This document shows positions 1-36,583 of a stretch of DNA of 64,000 nucleotides, one piece after another. The notes beneath the pieces are model-generated. The model was not told where the DNA came from, searched no databases, and saw nothing but the letters and a program-made list of their open reading frames with translations. How positions within the stretch are numbered: the first letter of the stretch is position 1; each line of letters starts with the position of its first letter. Origin of the DNA: Bradysia coprophila (Eukaryota; Arthropoda; Insecta; Diptera; Sciaridae); NCBI RefSeq assembly GCF_014529535.1, contig NC_050736.1:3534001-3598000 (forward strand), read 5' to 3'. Both the position numbers and the translations under genes were made by a program.

Positions 1-2656
1 AGGCACTTGTGCTAAGAAGATTTCAAGAAAAAAATCGATTGGGAGTTGAAATGCAAGAATATCAATGGGAAACGATTTGAAGAATGCCATCAATTTAGAT
101 CTCAACAACAATGAAGCATTTGAATTTCCTACACCAGCATGTTTAGCAAGATATTGGCTTCATTGGTTAAATTCCATTCCGACGAAGCGTATTGATATAA
201 TGTTTGACAATACCAAATGTTTTTCGAACTTCAACACCTGCAGCTATTAAATTGGCATCAGAAATATGTTACATATTATAAGTATGTCTTTCAACAGCAA
301 ACACAATAACTTCTCTTCAACCATGTTACCTATCTTAAGGTAACAGAAGGGGTTCAGATAGAGCTAAATTAAGTAAAGGTCAATGGATGGTTCGGGGTGT
401 GATTTGTGTCAATACGCCAGCAAATTCATATATCAATTCACAACGAGTCAAGAATTACATGAGGAGCAGGTAAAATGAAAGCAAACAAATGCGAAAAGTT
501 GGAAGAGAAAAATAATTTGATTATAGTATTTGCCGTTGTAACTCTTGTAACTCTTGAACAAATTACATTTCTTTTTGTGTGGAAAATGTAAGCATTGCAA
601 TTAGTGTAGTAATGCTCTCAGTGAAATTGTATCCTTGCAGCGAATTTTTGAATCATTGAATAAATTCTCATTATAAGGTTTGTTTTATGCATTTAACATT
701 TTTCATTCAATTTTCTTTGCTTAAAAACATCAGAAAAATTTTATGAAAAGGAAAATATTTGGTTCATTCTATTGATGCAAGTTCGTAATTTATAGTGAGG
801 TCTGTCCTTTGATATTCAGTTTTAATTAGTTAATCCAAATTGAAAGAACAATGTTCACTGGACATATAATTTAATTAGTATCCATGTACGTTCATCAATG
901 TCACAGATTCATGTATTGTCAAATGTTTTCCGGGAAATAGTTTTAATTTAATTATAATTAAATTGGATTGGACTAAAAACAAAAGTTACAATTGGAATGG
1001 CAGCATAAATTTGTCAAAAAAAATCCTTAAACTGAACTCAGTGTAGGAAAGTAAATTTTTTGCTGTATTTACTGATACAAACGTTTTATGCAAATCTGTG
1101 ATAAATTCTTTTATGGCACAGTATTGTTATAGGCACTAGATATGTATTTTCTACCTAAAGCCGTAGTTCGAGTGTGACAAATTGTTGCATAAATAATTAT
1201 TTCACAAATACAGTGGCGAAAAGTAACCCTTTTAGGCTTAATTGTGAAAAAGCTTGGTAAAAAATGCTTCTTAGGCACAATATGTGTATTGTCGCACGAA
1301 AACGCAAAGCTTATATCTCTTGCTTGTAATATGAAATTCAAGATCAGACACCCATGGATAGCTGAAGCGAAAAAAAATTTAAAATAGAAATCAAAATTCT
1401 TATTTTGTAGATTAGGGATTGGGTCTGTTCTGCACCCAACACCTCAAACAGAAGTCAGTTTATAACACACTATGAACCCCATTTCGTCTCCTGTTCAGCA
1501 TTTGATATCCTCTATTGTTTTATTGTCGAATACCATGTTCCATAAATAACTATTTTTTTTTGTATTATCAATTTATCAAGGTAAGCCGGGACTGAGTTTT
1601 GAAAATTAAATTTTTTATTTCGTGATTCGATTCCAGTGAGCTAACGTTGAGAAAACAATAAGAGAAATTTACTTATAGCTACCGAGATAAATGTTCGTCT
1701 GGTGGAATATTCTATTGCATCAAAAACGCAATTTAAAATTGAAAACTTCAAAGTTCATTCAGCAAATAATTCTGGTAAGATCAAGTACTTAACTTTGCTG
1801 ATAAATTTCACGAGTTAAATTAGTTTCATGAGGGAGGCATCTTTCTTATCTTTTCATGGTATAAGGGATATATCGTCGAAGCCATATGATATTCATATTA
1901 CATTCTTATTAAGCGATATGATCCACGGAGTATTATACCCTTTATCTGGCTTGTAGAGCGTTTATAATAACAATATTTTGCGTATAACATACCGATAATA
2001 TTGGTGAAAAGAGACGGAATTGAATACACACACAATATTATTTGTAAGAGATGAGTTTATTGGGTATAATAGAAAATTTTAGCGAGTGCTCATGTTCGGG
2101 ACATTGATAAAATAATGATATTCGTTAAACAAATTGGAAATTAGAATTTGAAATGAATACGTCTATGGTAGAATGTACGGGAAGCGTCGGAAGGAAGTAA
2201 ATATATATAATTATTAGGCATAAATATTTTAATTTCCGAGCGAAGATAACGTATTTTATTTATTAAATTATGAAGCCTGTCACGTAAGGGAATTATTTTA
2301 GGCCTAATACTACAGTCTTGTAAAACAAACAATCAGGAGCCGAAAGCAGTCACTAGATATTATTTATGCCAATATCTTTCAGTATTTGTTTAATTTAATG
2401 TGATTAGTAAATATCAAAATCCGAAGATTCAAAAGAAACTATGCAGCTGGACAGCTATGACCCTTTAAATTTTATGTTCTTCTCATTTTCAAACTGTCAG
2501 AGTCAGATGCTCGGTGTCAGGTGATTCAAGGAATATAACTAAGAAAATCTTCGCTATTCTGTGTTTCAGACGATAATACCTCAATATTCACAAGACATGT
2601 CTCATGTCCCAGTCCTACAGTTTTGAAGCTATAGCGACTGATTGGACAATAAGACC

Positions 2657-3444
2657 CAGTGGCGCCGACTTCAGTGGTGCCCAGAGGCTCGGGCACCACC
2701 CTCAGCAAATTCATCGAGGCTGAGCGAGCACCACCCTAAATCTCCAACACTTTTTTCAGTAAAACGGTCTTTTTGTCCTTTTTTTCATGCAAATATTTAG
2801 TTTTCAGCAAATCTTTACAGATTCGGTATAAAAAAAAAAAATCGCTGCGCGGCCATATATTTGTCGATACTTTTATGAAATAATAAAATGATTCAAATGA
2901 ATCATCAGCGAAGTGGTTGAAAACTATTACAAAATTGTATACTTTCTTGGAAATTTTCAAAGTTCAGCTCTAGTGCTTTCTTGAAATGTAGATATTTTTA
3001 GAAACTATCCAGACGTTAAAACGCACGCTACAAATTGAGAAAAAAAATGTGCTCGCTTCGCTTCGCTACATTATTCGCTATCATTCCGATTGCAATTTTC
3101 TGTAGCACCTGAGAAAATACCTGAGAAGTACGTTCATGAACCCTATGTGCATTCATCAAAATACAGTCAACTTGTGTATGTGTAGATCTTGTCTAAAATC
3201 ATTTTTCCTTAAAAAATAAATATTTCTAAAACATGAAAAATTCGTGTATCGTAAAATCTTACAGTGAACGACATCTCAAATGTCTCACTGTCATTTTTTT
3301 CAGAGAATGTCATTGTGAATTTGCAATGACACAATAAAATTCTCAGAAAAATTTGACAGTGAGACATTTGAGATGTCGTTCACTGTAGATCAACAATATT
3401 TTCTTTTTCTTAAATTTTTTCAAAAATTTAAGTCGGCGCCACTG
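2657..3444. mobile_element. Non-autonomous hAT element (788-bp MITE)
   Basis: Perfect 15-bp terminal inverted repeats, CAGTGGCGCCGACTT at the left and its reverse complement at the right, are flanked by an 8-bp target-site duplication ATAAGACC (2649-2656 and 3445-3452). An 8-bp duplication is the hallmark of the hAT superfamily. Just inside the left end is a stem-loop (GTGGTGCCC pairing with GGGCACCAC). A further internal inverted repeat of about 38 bp lies at 3262-3300 and 3350-3388. There is no transposase ORF, so mobilisation must be in trans. The intact ends and duplication suggest a fairly recent insertion. Confidence 0.93.
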
Positions 3445-3530
3445 ATAAGACCTACTCAAAATAATGAGTAAGATTGAAGATTTTAAGATTTTACCGTTTG
3501 TTTTTACAAAATTCTCCATTTTCCACTTGA

Positions 3531-4137
3531 GGGATTCTTTTGAAAAACAGCCTACCGAAATCGGACGCATTTTCTTGTGGATTTTTTTTTAAATATACCT
3601 AGAAGAGACTTCAACCCTAGACACCAAAACCACTTCCAAAAAAATTCTTTGAAGCTTGTGTGGTTAATGGGAGGTGATCCAAAACCGAAAATTAGCACTT
3701 TTATTGAAGAAATTTCTCTAGTTGCACGAGCCGTACAGGGTCGTGTGGGGTGTCATTAGAAAGGTATTCGCATGTACTATCCGAATAGGCACTTATTGGT
3801 TTTAAAATTCATCCACACTGAAATATGTGCAGTTAAAGTTTTCAACCGAAAAAAGACTGAAAACCTACACTTTTCTTACAGAAATTTCTCGAGGACACAA
3901 AACATGCATGGTCGTGTGGGTATCATTTAAAAGGTAATTTTATGTGATTTTGTGCCAAATAGAGTCTTATGTGGTTTGGATGCATTTACGATGAAATAGA
4001 AATGAAATGAAATGTTTAAGTTGAAATTTTTTTGAAAGTGGTTTTGGCTTCTAGGGTCGAATACCTTTCAAGGCGCTTATCGAAAAGTCCACTGGAAAAT
4101 GCGTCCGATTGCGGTCGGCTATTTTCAAAAGAATCCA
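3531..4137. repeat. Palindromic (fold-back) repeat element
   Basis: Outer arms at about 3531-3575 (reads GGGATTCTTTTGAAAAACAG onward) and 4093-4137 are diverged reverse complements. A second arm pair (CCAAAACCACTTCCAAAAAA at about 3624 and its complement near 4030-4055) lies inside. Diverged direct repeats occupy the centre (GTCGTGTGGG near 3740 and 3913). A related scrap occurs at about 29480-29700. No transposase is present. The exact boundaries and target duplication are unclear. Confidence 0.6.
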
Positions 4138-5082
4138 TCCTTGTCTTGCATTTTTGAAATTTGAAATTTAGCTTAGCGAGAACTTCTTGTGTACTGATGG
4201 GACATCAACCTTTTGCTCGATTCGAATTACAATATTCGCTTTATACATCAGCAAAACATTTTATCATCGATTGTACGTGATGAGCGAAAAATGATTTTTC
4301 TTTAAATAGACATTTCATGTTTTCATGGAATTAAATGTTTCTATACAAAAGTTTTCTAAAATCCTGGTATGACTAAAGGAAGTCAACAAAATTTAAAGCA
4401 AACATGAACAAGGAAATGTATTGATGATTCCGTAATTTCTTTTCTTCTTTTCTTTTTTTGCATTAGTTCGAAATAAATATAGACACAGCATAGGAGAGAG
4501 CGAAATACTTTTTTTAATCAAAAATATCGAGACTTATGTTCATAATTCGCATTCAATCAATTTTGATAATGCCCTGTATCATTTAGAAAGCAAATCATTT
4601 CACAGGAATATGACATCATACGTTGATTTATCAATTAGAATTATTATTGGGCAAAATATTATTATTCGCATTATAGGCAACATAATGATGCTTGTAAGCT
4701 AATGATATTATAAAATGTAATTACTAATATTGAAAATAACGAAGGTTTGGCATTGCATAGGATTACACAAAATGAATGAAATTATTTAGAATCCCTGGTC
4801 AAATTGTTATTAGATTGTGTCATATTCTATTATTTCATTTCCAGTGTCATTAATGCGGTATATGCATAACTGCGTGTGTTAAAATTGTGCATATTCTGAT
4901 TTGATTTATTTGTTTTAAAGTTATCCAGAAAACTGTTCACATCTGCAGCAAAATTGTTATGCGGAAAATATAATCACAGAATTAATCTGAATAAATTTGA
5001 AGGTACACTAACAGAACAATCGATTAATTTATGGCTTTAAATACCAGTAGTGAATTTGAGTGAAAAAAGTTATTTGTTTAAC

Positions 5083-5430
5083 GAGGGAAGAAAATAGAAA
5101 ATTCCAGTTTAACAGGGTTACACAATTTTATCAAAGCAAAAGGCGACAGTTCAGGGAGAGAAAATGTCTATTTTCTCCTCTCTAGTGTTGACAGTGGAGA
5201 ATCCTTTGTTTTTGTTCGGTGTAGAAAATATCTATTTTCTCACCTGTCAAAACAAGAGGGAAGAAAATAGAAAATTCCAGTTTAACAGTGTTACACAATT
5301 TTATCAAAGCAAAAGGTGACAGTTCAGGTAGAGAAAATGTCTATTTTCTCCTCTCTAGTGTTGACAGCGGAGAATCCTTTGTTTTTGTTCGGTGTAGAAA
5401 ATATCTAGAGGGAAGAAAATCGACATTTTC
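5083..5430. repeat. 173-bp tandem duplication
   Basis: The segment starting GAGGGAAGAAAATAGAAAAT at 5083 is repeated from 5256 with an offset of 173 bases and very few differences. The second copy stops at about 5408, where a third partial copy of the GAGGGAAGAAAAT start follows. Both copies contain AGAAAATATCTATTTTCT-like palindromes. It is intronic to fry and has no coding signal. Confidence 0.8.
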
Positions 5431-6193
5431 TCTACAGAAAAATCATCAGAGAAATCGTAAACAGAGCCTCATTTTACCGTTGAAGTGAAGGAAATGAGGT
5501 TCATCACACCGCACATATTAACAGTATATTGTTTTGTCTCCGCAATTTATAGCCTTTTATTATGTGGGATGGTATGTTTCACAATATAACAATTGTATTT
5601 CTTTCGTACATTTGAACTACCGCCTACAGTGTTGATGTAACTTTTATTTACTAGACCCTAAATATGTTCAACACAATTTCATTTGATTTCTCGTACCAGA
5701 TAAAGCTCACAAGGACGGTATACTATACATGTATGTCTTTTGACTAACTGTCATCATCTTTCGTTTTTGTTTTCAAATTTACGTAATACGTTCATACTCA
5801 GGATAGCTATACATTCATAACGAAATGGAAAAAAGGAAAATTGTTTTTTGCTGGTTAAAATAAATCCGATCAATCAAAGTATTATGCTCCCTGTGACAGT
5901 TTCCGACTATGAATTTTATTTTCGGTTTTCCCTTCATATGGTTGTGTCATTCCACTTTCACATAAAGAAATGCTTGTTAGAATTTCAGAGAATATCCGAT
6001 TAACCTTTGAGAAACGGCTAGCACATATACAATGTAATAATAAGTCTCTTTAGTGCTTTTGGTACGATAGTAGATTACGTATTGGTGTTGGGTTGGAGAT
6101 TTTAATTTGAGGAAATGGAGTTTCCGGCAGGTGCAAAACCATGTAACCAGCCGTTTCTAATACGTTTGAGAGATGAATGAAAATGAAACTTAC

Positions 6194-31078
<24,885 letters not shown>

Positions 31079-32615
31079 ATTTGCCGCGTCTTGTGACACG
31101 GATTTATAGTTTATATCAATGTTTTTAGTTAATTTGTTTCTCTGTCGTCTTTGCAATCAATAAAATTTCTTCGAAAAATATAATCTTTGTTTGACATTTC
31201 ATTCGCCAGGATTGTATTCAGTAAGTTGCTTCAGTGGAAACCGTACAAACAAAACTATAAATTATTTCAATGATATTCGTATCAAAATTGTTTATCAATC
31301 AAATTCAGTAGTTCATAAAGATGAAGAGTACAAGACACCAACGTTTAGTAGTTTCCTTTCAACGTAATTGTTGTTATTCGAATTTATTCAAGTAAATCAT
31401 TATTTTGTGTAACTTTTTCTATGAATGCGTCCCTGAACTTAGTGAAACATATGTTTTGGATCGTTGTCTTTTGTTGATAAATAAATCAAAATCAGCTGAG
31501 TGCAGCATTCAATTTTACGCTGGTGCCGTTGGTACTATTTGTTAGCGATTTTCAGACCCGTACAAAGTAATTTAAATTGTTAGGATCAATATGTCGTTTG
31601 TTACACATGGAATTCGAAGCAGACGGTATAAGGACGAGGTATATTTTTCTACGGTTTTGGTTATATTATAGACGTTTGTCCGTCGGTGAAGATGAAGAGC
31701 ATATCTTGAACTATGACTAATGTAGCCTAAGTGTCTTTTACGAGTTTCTGTTTTATTTGAGAGGAGCTTTGCATCTTCATGATGACTACTTTTTGAGACT
31801 TTCGGTTAAAGTTTCACGTTTCAAAGGTAGTAGGGCTACGGTACCAATAGGTTAATGCAAACCACCTTGGTATGTTTAGGACTGAACCTATCTTGCCTGT
31901 TTCTCTTCTTTATACTCATTGAAGAGTATAACTGGTATAACCTGAAGTGAATCATAACTCGCCAATCAACAAAATAATCGTCTTTTCTACCTCTTTACAC
32001 ATTCATTCCAGGACCCAATACCACATAGGGGTTTACCTGGAATAAGTCCGTTTTCCAGATTAAGAGGTTCCGAGCCTACGCTGAAATTGTAGCCTACATT
32101 TCTGCGTTTCGAAATTTTTGATCGCTGATATCTTTTTACGAGAGCCCTTTTTGAAAAATGTACGACCACATTTTGGAGTAAAAATATGTCAGCTTTGAAT
32201 AAAAAATAAAATTGTCTGTGAAAGTTCCATGTGCTTTGAGAAAAGTGTACCTTTGATGCAAATTTGGGGCATCGGTACAGTTTTCTCAAAGCACATGGAA
32301 CTTTCACAGACAATTTTATTTTTTATTCAAAGCTCTCGTAAAAAGATGTCAGCGATCAAAAATTTCGAAACGCAGAAATGTAGGCTACAATTTCAGCGTA
32401 GGCTCGAAACCTCTTAAATAAAATTTTGTACTACCGCTCGACAAAAAGGTGTTTTTGGTTCGTGCGGGCCTTATGTCTCAGCGTCTGCTATGTTCTCCAC
32501 TAATTTTTACAGAAAAACGTCGCTCAATTTGACACTCAAAGAAGAGTAAACTCTCGTAACCACAGCATTGGAATAATTATTCGAAAATTGAGGATTTAAT
32601 CGACAATTCAAATCA
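31079..32615. other. Divergent intergenic/5' region between fry and MPPED-like gene
   Basis: About 1.5 kb separates the two opposing start codons, so both promoters and 5' UTRs should lie here. I could not fix either transcription start. The right half is occupied by a fold-back element (32059-32417). An ATG at 31591 opens a 16-codon frame ending at a GT, but it cannot be spliced in phase to the gene downstream and may be an upstream ORF. Confidence 0.5.
32059..32417. mobile_element. Fold-back MITE upstream of the MPPED-like gene
   Basis: Left arm 32061-32246 and right arm 32278-32415 are near-perfect reverse complements around a 31-base loop. Each outer end reads AAGAGGTT(T/C)CGAGCCTACG in arm orientation. 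The left arm holds an extra internal stretch of about 50 bases missing from the right. Such a hairpin 200 bases before the start codon could affect transcription or generate double-stranded RNA; that is inference. Confidence 0.8.
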
Positions 32616-33720
32616 ATGCCAATTGAAGTACACCATCTATCGCAAGATCCGACTGCGGCATGGAAGGCCATCACTACCGAAAAGTCCCAACGTGTCATAA
32701 AAATAGCAATGAGATCACCGAATGCTGAGATACCGGACAACAAAGTGAGGATTGTCTGTATGTCGGGTAAGGCTGGTACATTTTTGAGTCATTACACAAA
32801 ATGTAAATGAAAATCTTCGTTGTACCGTTGCAGACACTCATAGTTTAACGCCATACATTAAATTCGATGTGCCAGATGGAGATATATTTATTCACGCGGG
32901 TGATTTCACAAAATGCGGAAAAATGGAAGAGGTTCAAGAGTTTAACAATTGGATTGGTTAGTAAAATCTATACCCAAAACGTATCCCTTATCAACAATGA
33001 AATACTTCTAAACTTCGTACCACACAGCACAACTACCCCATCGATACAAAGTCGTTATAGCTGGAAATCACGAGCTTAGTTTCGACAAAACATTCACTCA
33101 TCCGTTCCAAAGCAATTCGAATGAACGTTGCGTACACACAGGAACCTCAATTCTGGATAAAATACCAACGTTGGGAAATACAAAAGAGAGTATGACGGAA
33201 GCGGTTCAAGTAGAAAATGTACGTCAGTATTTGACGAATTGCATTTATTTGGAGGATGAGAGCATCGAACTCTTCGGTTTGAAAATTTATGGAACTCCAT
33301 GGTAAGGACCCCATGAATATAATTTTGTTATCCTTCGGTATATCTGACAAGCATTACTCTTGCAGGCAACCAGAATTTTGTAATTGGGCGTTTAATGTAC
33401 CTCGTGGAGAGCAATGTCTAGCGAAGTGGAATCAAATACCCGACGGTATTGATATTCTGATAACACATACACCTCCTGTCGGCCATGGAGATCTGTGCTG
33501 TTCTGGAGTCCGAGCCGGCTGTGTGGAACTATTAGCCACAGTTCAGGAACGGGTCAAACCGAAGTATCATGTTTTTGGACACGTCCACGAAGGCTACGGT
33601 ATCACATCGGATGGCAGAATTATTTTTGTGAATGCATCGACGTGTGACATCAACTATTTACCGCTAAATCCACCCGTTGTGTTTGATGTAACATTGCCGA
33701 AGGGTAAAACTAAAACATAA
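32616..33720 (+). CDS. MPPED1/2-like metallophosphoesterase
   Basis: Four exons (32616-32766, 32834-32956, 33028-33301, 33366-33720) join in phase to give 300 residues, the usual length for this UPF0046/MPPED family of metal-dependent phosphodiesterases. The metallophosphoesterase motifs are complete and in order: SDTHS (D-x-H), HAGDFT (G-D), AGNHELSFD (GNHE), ILITHTPPVGHGD, and FGHVHEGYG (GHxH). Further family marks are YGTPWQPEFCNWAFNVPRG and INASTCD-like VNASTCDINYLPLNPP. The start was chosen because a TGA lies in frame 25 bases upstream and the sequence after it (EVHHLSQDPTAAWKA) matches the family N-terminus. Physiological substrate is unknown; cyclic nucleotides have been reported for relatives. 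It is divergent from fry. Confidence 0.92.
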
Positions 33721-34654
33721 AAATGTTTCTGGGGCGTTCTATAATCTGGATCTGGTCAATACTCAACTTTGCAGGAAGGGGACGGACATCACCGACATCA
33801 ATACCATCGAATCAAACATTAAAAATACACTTGCGATCGACTTACCAAGTGTATAAATCAATACTTTGTAAATTTTGTAGCTCGTAGGCATAGCCGAGGA
33901 CATAACAATTTGTGATTTCTAGTTAAACAAAGCTTTCCCGCACAATTCTCAGTTTTTTTTATTGATATACAAATGAGGTCAGGATTCTATTTAGACTCAA
34001 AAAATGTCCAATATAACAGAAAATTGTTAGCACGACATAATGTACGGCAGCATGGACTGGACATGGAACATCACAGTTTTTTGTGTTGTTTTTCTTGGAC
34101 TTAATCACAGTGTCCGTAGGAATTTGGCATTAACGTTCGTTTCCAATTATAGAACAATGGTTTTACATCACCTGAAGGAGGCCATTAAAATGTTATTTAT
34201 ATAATTTGCGTTCCCATTAGTGAGGCTGCTCCTTCCTTATAAAAGTTCAAAAGTGATACTTTGATTGTAATCAGTTTGCGAAGGTCTATTATGCTGTAGA
34301 TGAGCTTTTGTAAAAAGACTACTTTTAGGCTGTAACAGAAGGTTTTTGTTGAAGATACGTAAAAAATTTGAACCTTGTAGAAACGGCAACTGTTACATCA
34401 TTTGCTAAGAGTATCTCCTAATGACGTAATGAGTGATACAAAATCTATCACTTTATTTTTGTCTTACGTTCCGCTTAAATAGTCTCAGGAGAAGCAACAC
34501 ACTCTACAAACGCACTTCAAGCAAAGTGATTATAGTCGATAGCTACCAAATAGAGTACTATTCTGTATGAAATGGGTTTTTTCGCAATTCCGGTCCATAA
34601 TCATCACCTTTCCATGCATCCATTTAATGTCGTTTTGAAGGTATTTATTTCACT

Positions 34655-34755
34655 GTATTCCCGGACACAGCGCAATATGAACTTTTTTTCGCACGCAGTG
34701 CGTTTTCAACTTTTTTTTCGCACGCAGTGCGATATCAATTTTTTTTTCGCACGCT
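34655..34755. repeat. Short tandem CGCACGCAGTGCG repeats
   Basis: Three diverged copies of roughly 30 bases, each with a T-run followed by TTCGCACGCAGTGCG or a shortened form, end at about 34755. Each core is itself a near palindrome. Confidence 0.65.
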
Positions 34756-34794
34756 AAAGAGCCTATTACCTTCAACGAAGGCTAAATTTTTATA

Positions 34795-34892
34795 AATAAA
34801 AATCTTGCATTGACCAGAAATCGAACCCCCGACACCAAAAGGTTTTTGAGCACAAAGCAGCGACTATAGCCATTCGGCTATAGAGTCACACA
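34795..34892 (-). repeat. tRNA-like segment, probable SINE head
   Basis: Read on the minus strand the segment has an A-box-like TAGCCGAATGG and, about 45 bases on, a B-box-like GGTTCGATTTC, the two halves of a polymerase III internal promoter. The arms do not fold into a proper cloverleaf: the acceptor and T stems have several mismatches and no anticodon stem is convincing. I read it as a degraded tRNA-derived SINE rather than a working tRNA. Confidence 0.4.
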
Positions 34893-35089
34893 ATTATACC
34901 GAACGTATTGTTGAAGCGTATATACTAAGCATTGACTACTCGATTTCATTCAACGCGTCCCTTTACATCACATTGCAATGTGTATGATAATGCAGCCTTC
35001 TTGATCGTTCAAATGAATTTCTGTATACACAAGAATTTTGGATGTTTTGCATTGGAAAGGTGATTATGGCCCGAAATTGCGAAAAACGT

Positions 35090-35222
35090 TGTATCTACCA
35101 CGGTAGGTATGCCGGTATTTTTTCGCACACGACGTCTTGTCGACCTCGGCTTCGCCTCGGGTCGAGAATCGACATCTAGTGCGAAAAAATACCTTTATAC
35201 CTACCTTGGTAGATAAATAACT
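35090..35222. repeat. Palindromic mini-element (hairpin)
   Basis: TATCTACCACGGTAGGTAT at the left pairs with ATACCTACCTTGGTAGATA at the right. Inside, GGTATTTTTTCGCACAC pairs with GTGCGAAAAAATACC, with a CG-rich loop around 35140-35165. It is about 130 bp with no coding potential. Confidence 0.75.
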
Positions 35223-35941
35223 ATTACAGTGCCTTACAATTGTATCACACTGTCAAGTTTCAGTACCCTATTTAGAGCTTGAAGTGCGTTGACTCTACGC
35301 ATAATAGCGGTCATTTTTGGTAGATTTTGACAAATAGTTCAGTGAGCCGGTGGGCCTAAATGTGACGCATGAAAGGTACCAGTTTTTGCATTTCACTAAT
35401 GCAATTTTATCAAATTTTTAATGATCCATCAGATATCAATGCAGAATGCATTTATGGAAAGTCCAATACTCGAGTTCAAAAAGTGGAGAGTCAATGTTTA
35501 TGATAAGCCTAAGCTGTCGTTACAACTTTTTACGAAGTTGCCAGCAATAAACGCCGTAAGTGCGCCTTCTATTTTAAAACATACCACATAGCGGGTCATT
35601 TTAACGCTTAGTTTTAGACATTTATTATATGGCGTCAGCGTTGTTTTGTCCCACTGTCAGTTGTAAATATATACATTTTTAGCCCAATTATGGCGTGAAT
35701 TTTTAGGGACGAATCTGTAATTTGTTGACGTAATTGAAACGACAGCAACATCAGTTAAGCAATATTTTATTAAGATTTTATTCGTCTCATTTACATTATA
35801 ATTCAAACGAAATTTGGCAACATTATGGCACAGTAATAAATTTTACAAAAAAAAAGAAAGTAGCAGCGCAGCTCAAATAAAAAATTTCAACCCGTGACCA
35901 CTAGCTCTGAAATGATTTCGCTGGTTTTGCTGTCTTCAATA

Positions 35942-36583
35942 CTAAGTAAATAGGTACTCTTTAAGATGTAAAAAATTAGGTATGATGGGTGGTACCGGAA
36001 CAGTGGCTAGATATCTGTTCAAATGCAAACATTTCAAATTTTTAATCGATTTTAAATGATGAAAAGTCTTATCACCGGTTTCAATGTAATCAATTTTTAA
36101 TGAATTTAATGTATCAATTTCAGTGAGAGTAGCTAAAAGTGAATCGATATTCTGAAATCGTTTCGCCCGATTCATTTTACTGTAATAAATTCCACTTTTT
36201 CGAATTTCTAAATTGGTAATATTCTTCAAAAGAGGCAAGTACTTTCCAAATGGCATTGAATTTAAAATGTTTGATGAATCGATCAGTTTTAGCTCAGTCA
36301 AATTTGGGCAACACTTTAGCAAACAGTCCAGCATTCGAACATTTAGCCCAGATATCACTACAGATCGTACATCGTCTCCGATTTCTTCCAGAACCAATGG
36401 CAGTTCGGACACATCGACTGACGATTCACCAAATGAAATATGAGAAAATCTGATGTAGCTCTGCTTTGCAATTGACTTCATTAGTCTGCTTGTTTTGGCC
36501 AAATTTATTGTGTCCAGCACATCCAAGAACGATATAATATGCAACCAGGAATGAACATATAATTCCTTCAATTTAGTTGGCAT
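35942..36583 (-). CDS. Short F-box protein
   Basis: A single-exon frame of 213 residues from ATG 36583; an in-frame ATG at 36643 would add 20 residues. Residues 8-55 (LYVHSWLHIISFLDVLDTIN, then LAKTSRLMKS) fit an F-box, the Skp1-binding module of SCF ubiquitin ligases. The rest has LRR-like strands: LDCLLKCCPNLTELKLIDSS, NITNLEIRKSG, LNSLKIDYIETG and IKNLKCLHLNRYL. F-box/LRR proteins are normally longer, so this may be a short lineage-specific member or a truncated copy. A fragment related to its 3' end occurs at about 38777-38870, showing local duplication. A partly overlapping frame upstream (36568-36789, MVKVWRSFVEND) hints at an older 5' part. Confidence 0.65.
   Translation of the reverse strand: MPTKLKELYVHSWLHIISFLDVLDTINLAKTSRLMKSIAKQSYIRFSHISFGESSVDVSELPLVLEEIGDDVRSVVISGLNVRMLDCLLKCCPNLTELKLIDSSNILNSMPFGKYLPLLKNITNLEIRKSGIYYSKMNRAKRFQNIDSLLATLTEIDTLNSLKIDYIETGDKTFHHLKSIKNLKCLHLNRYLATVPVPPIIPNFLHLKEYLFT

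Larger units (their letters stand above)
1..6193. other. fry intron downstream of exon 21, no coding exon seen
   Basis: AT-rich intron. I looked on the minus strand for the expected next furry segment after AAIFSAR and did not find it, so the intron is longer than 6.1 kb. It contains the hAT MITE at 2657-3444, a palindromic repeat at about 3531-4137 and a tandem duplication at 5083-5408. The rest shows no recognisable genes. Confidence 0.6.
33721..35941. other. Intergenic, with palindromes and a tRNA-like SINE candidate
   Basis: Between the MPPED-like gene and the F-box gene. 33721-34540 shows nothing clear. Arms at about 34584-34615 and 35050-35085 (TCGCAATTCCGGTCCATAAT and its diverged complement) bound an element that holds CGCACGCAGTGCG repeats, a tRNA-like segment and a hairpin (annotated separately). 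35230-35941 shows nothing clear. Confidence 0.5.

Noticed and set aside
31591-31638. Upstream first coding exon for the MPPED-like gene (ATG at 31591)
   Set aside because: It ends in phase 0 and no acceptor before 32616 restores the downstream frame; a TGA stands in frame at 32589.
34806-34892. Possible tRNA gene on the minus strand
   Set aside because: Box A and B are present but the acceptor and T stems mismatch and no anticodon arm forms; it is kept only as a SINE-like repeat.
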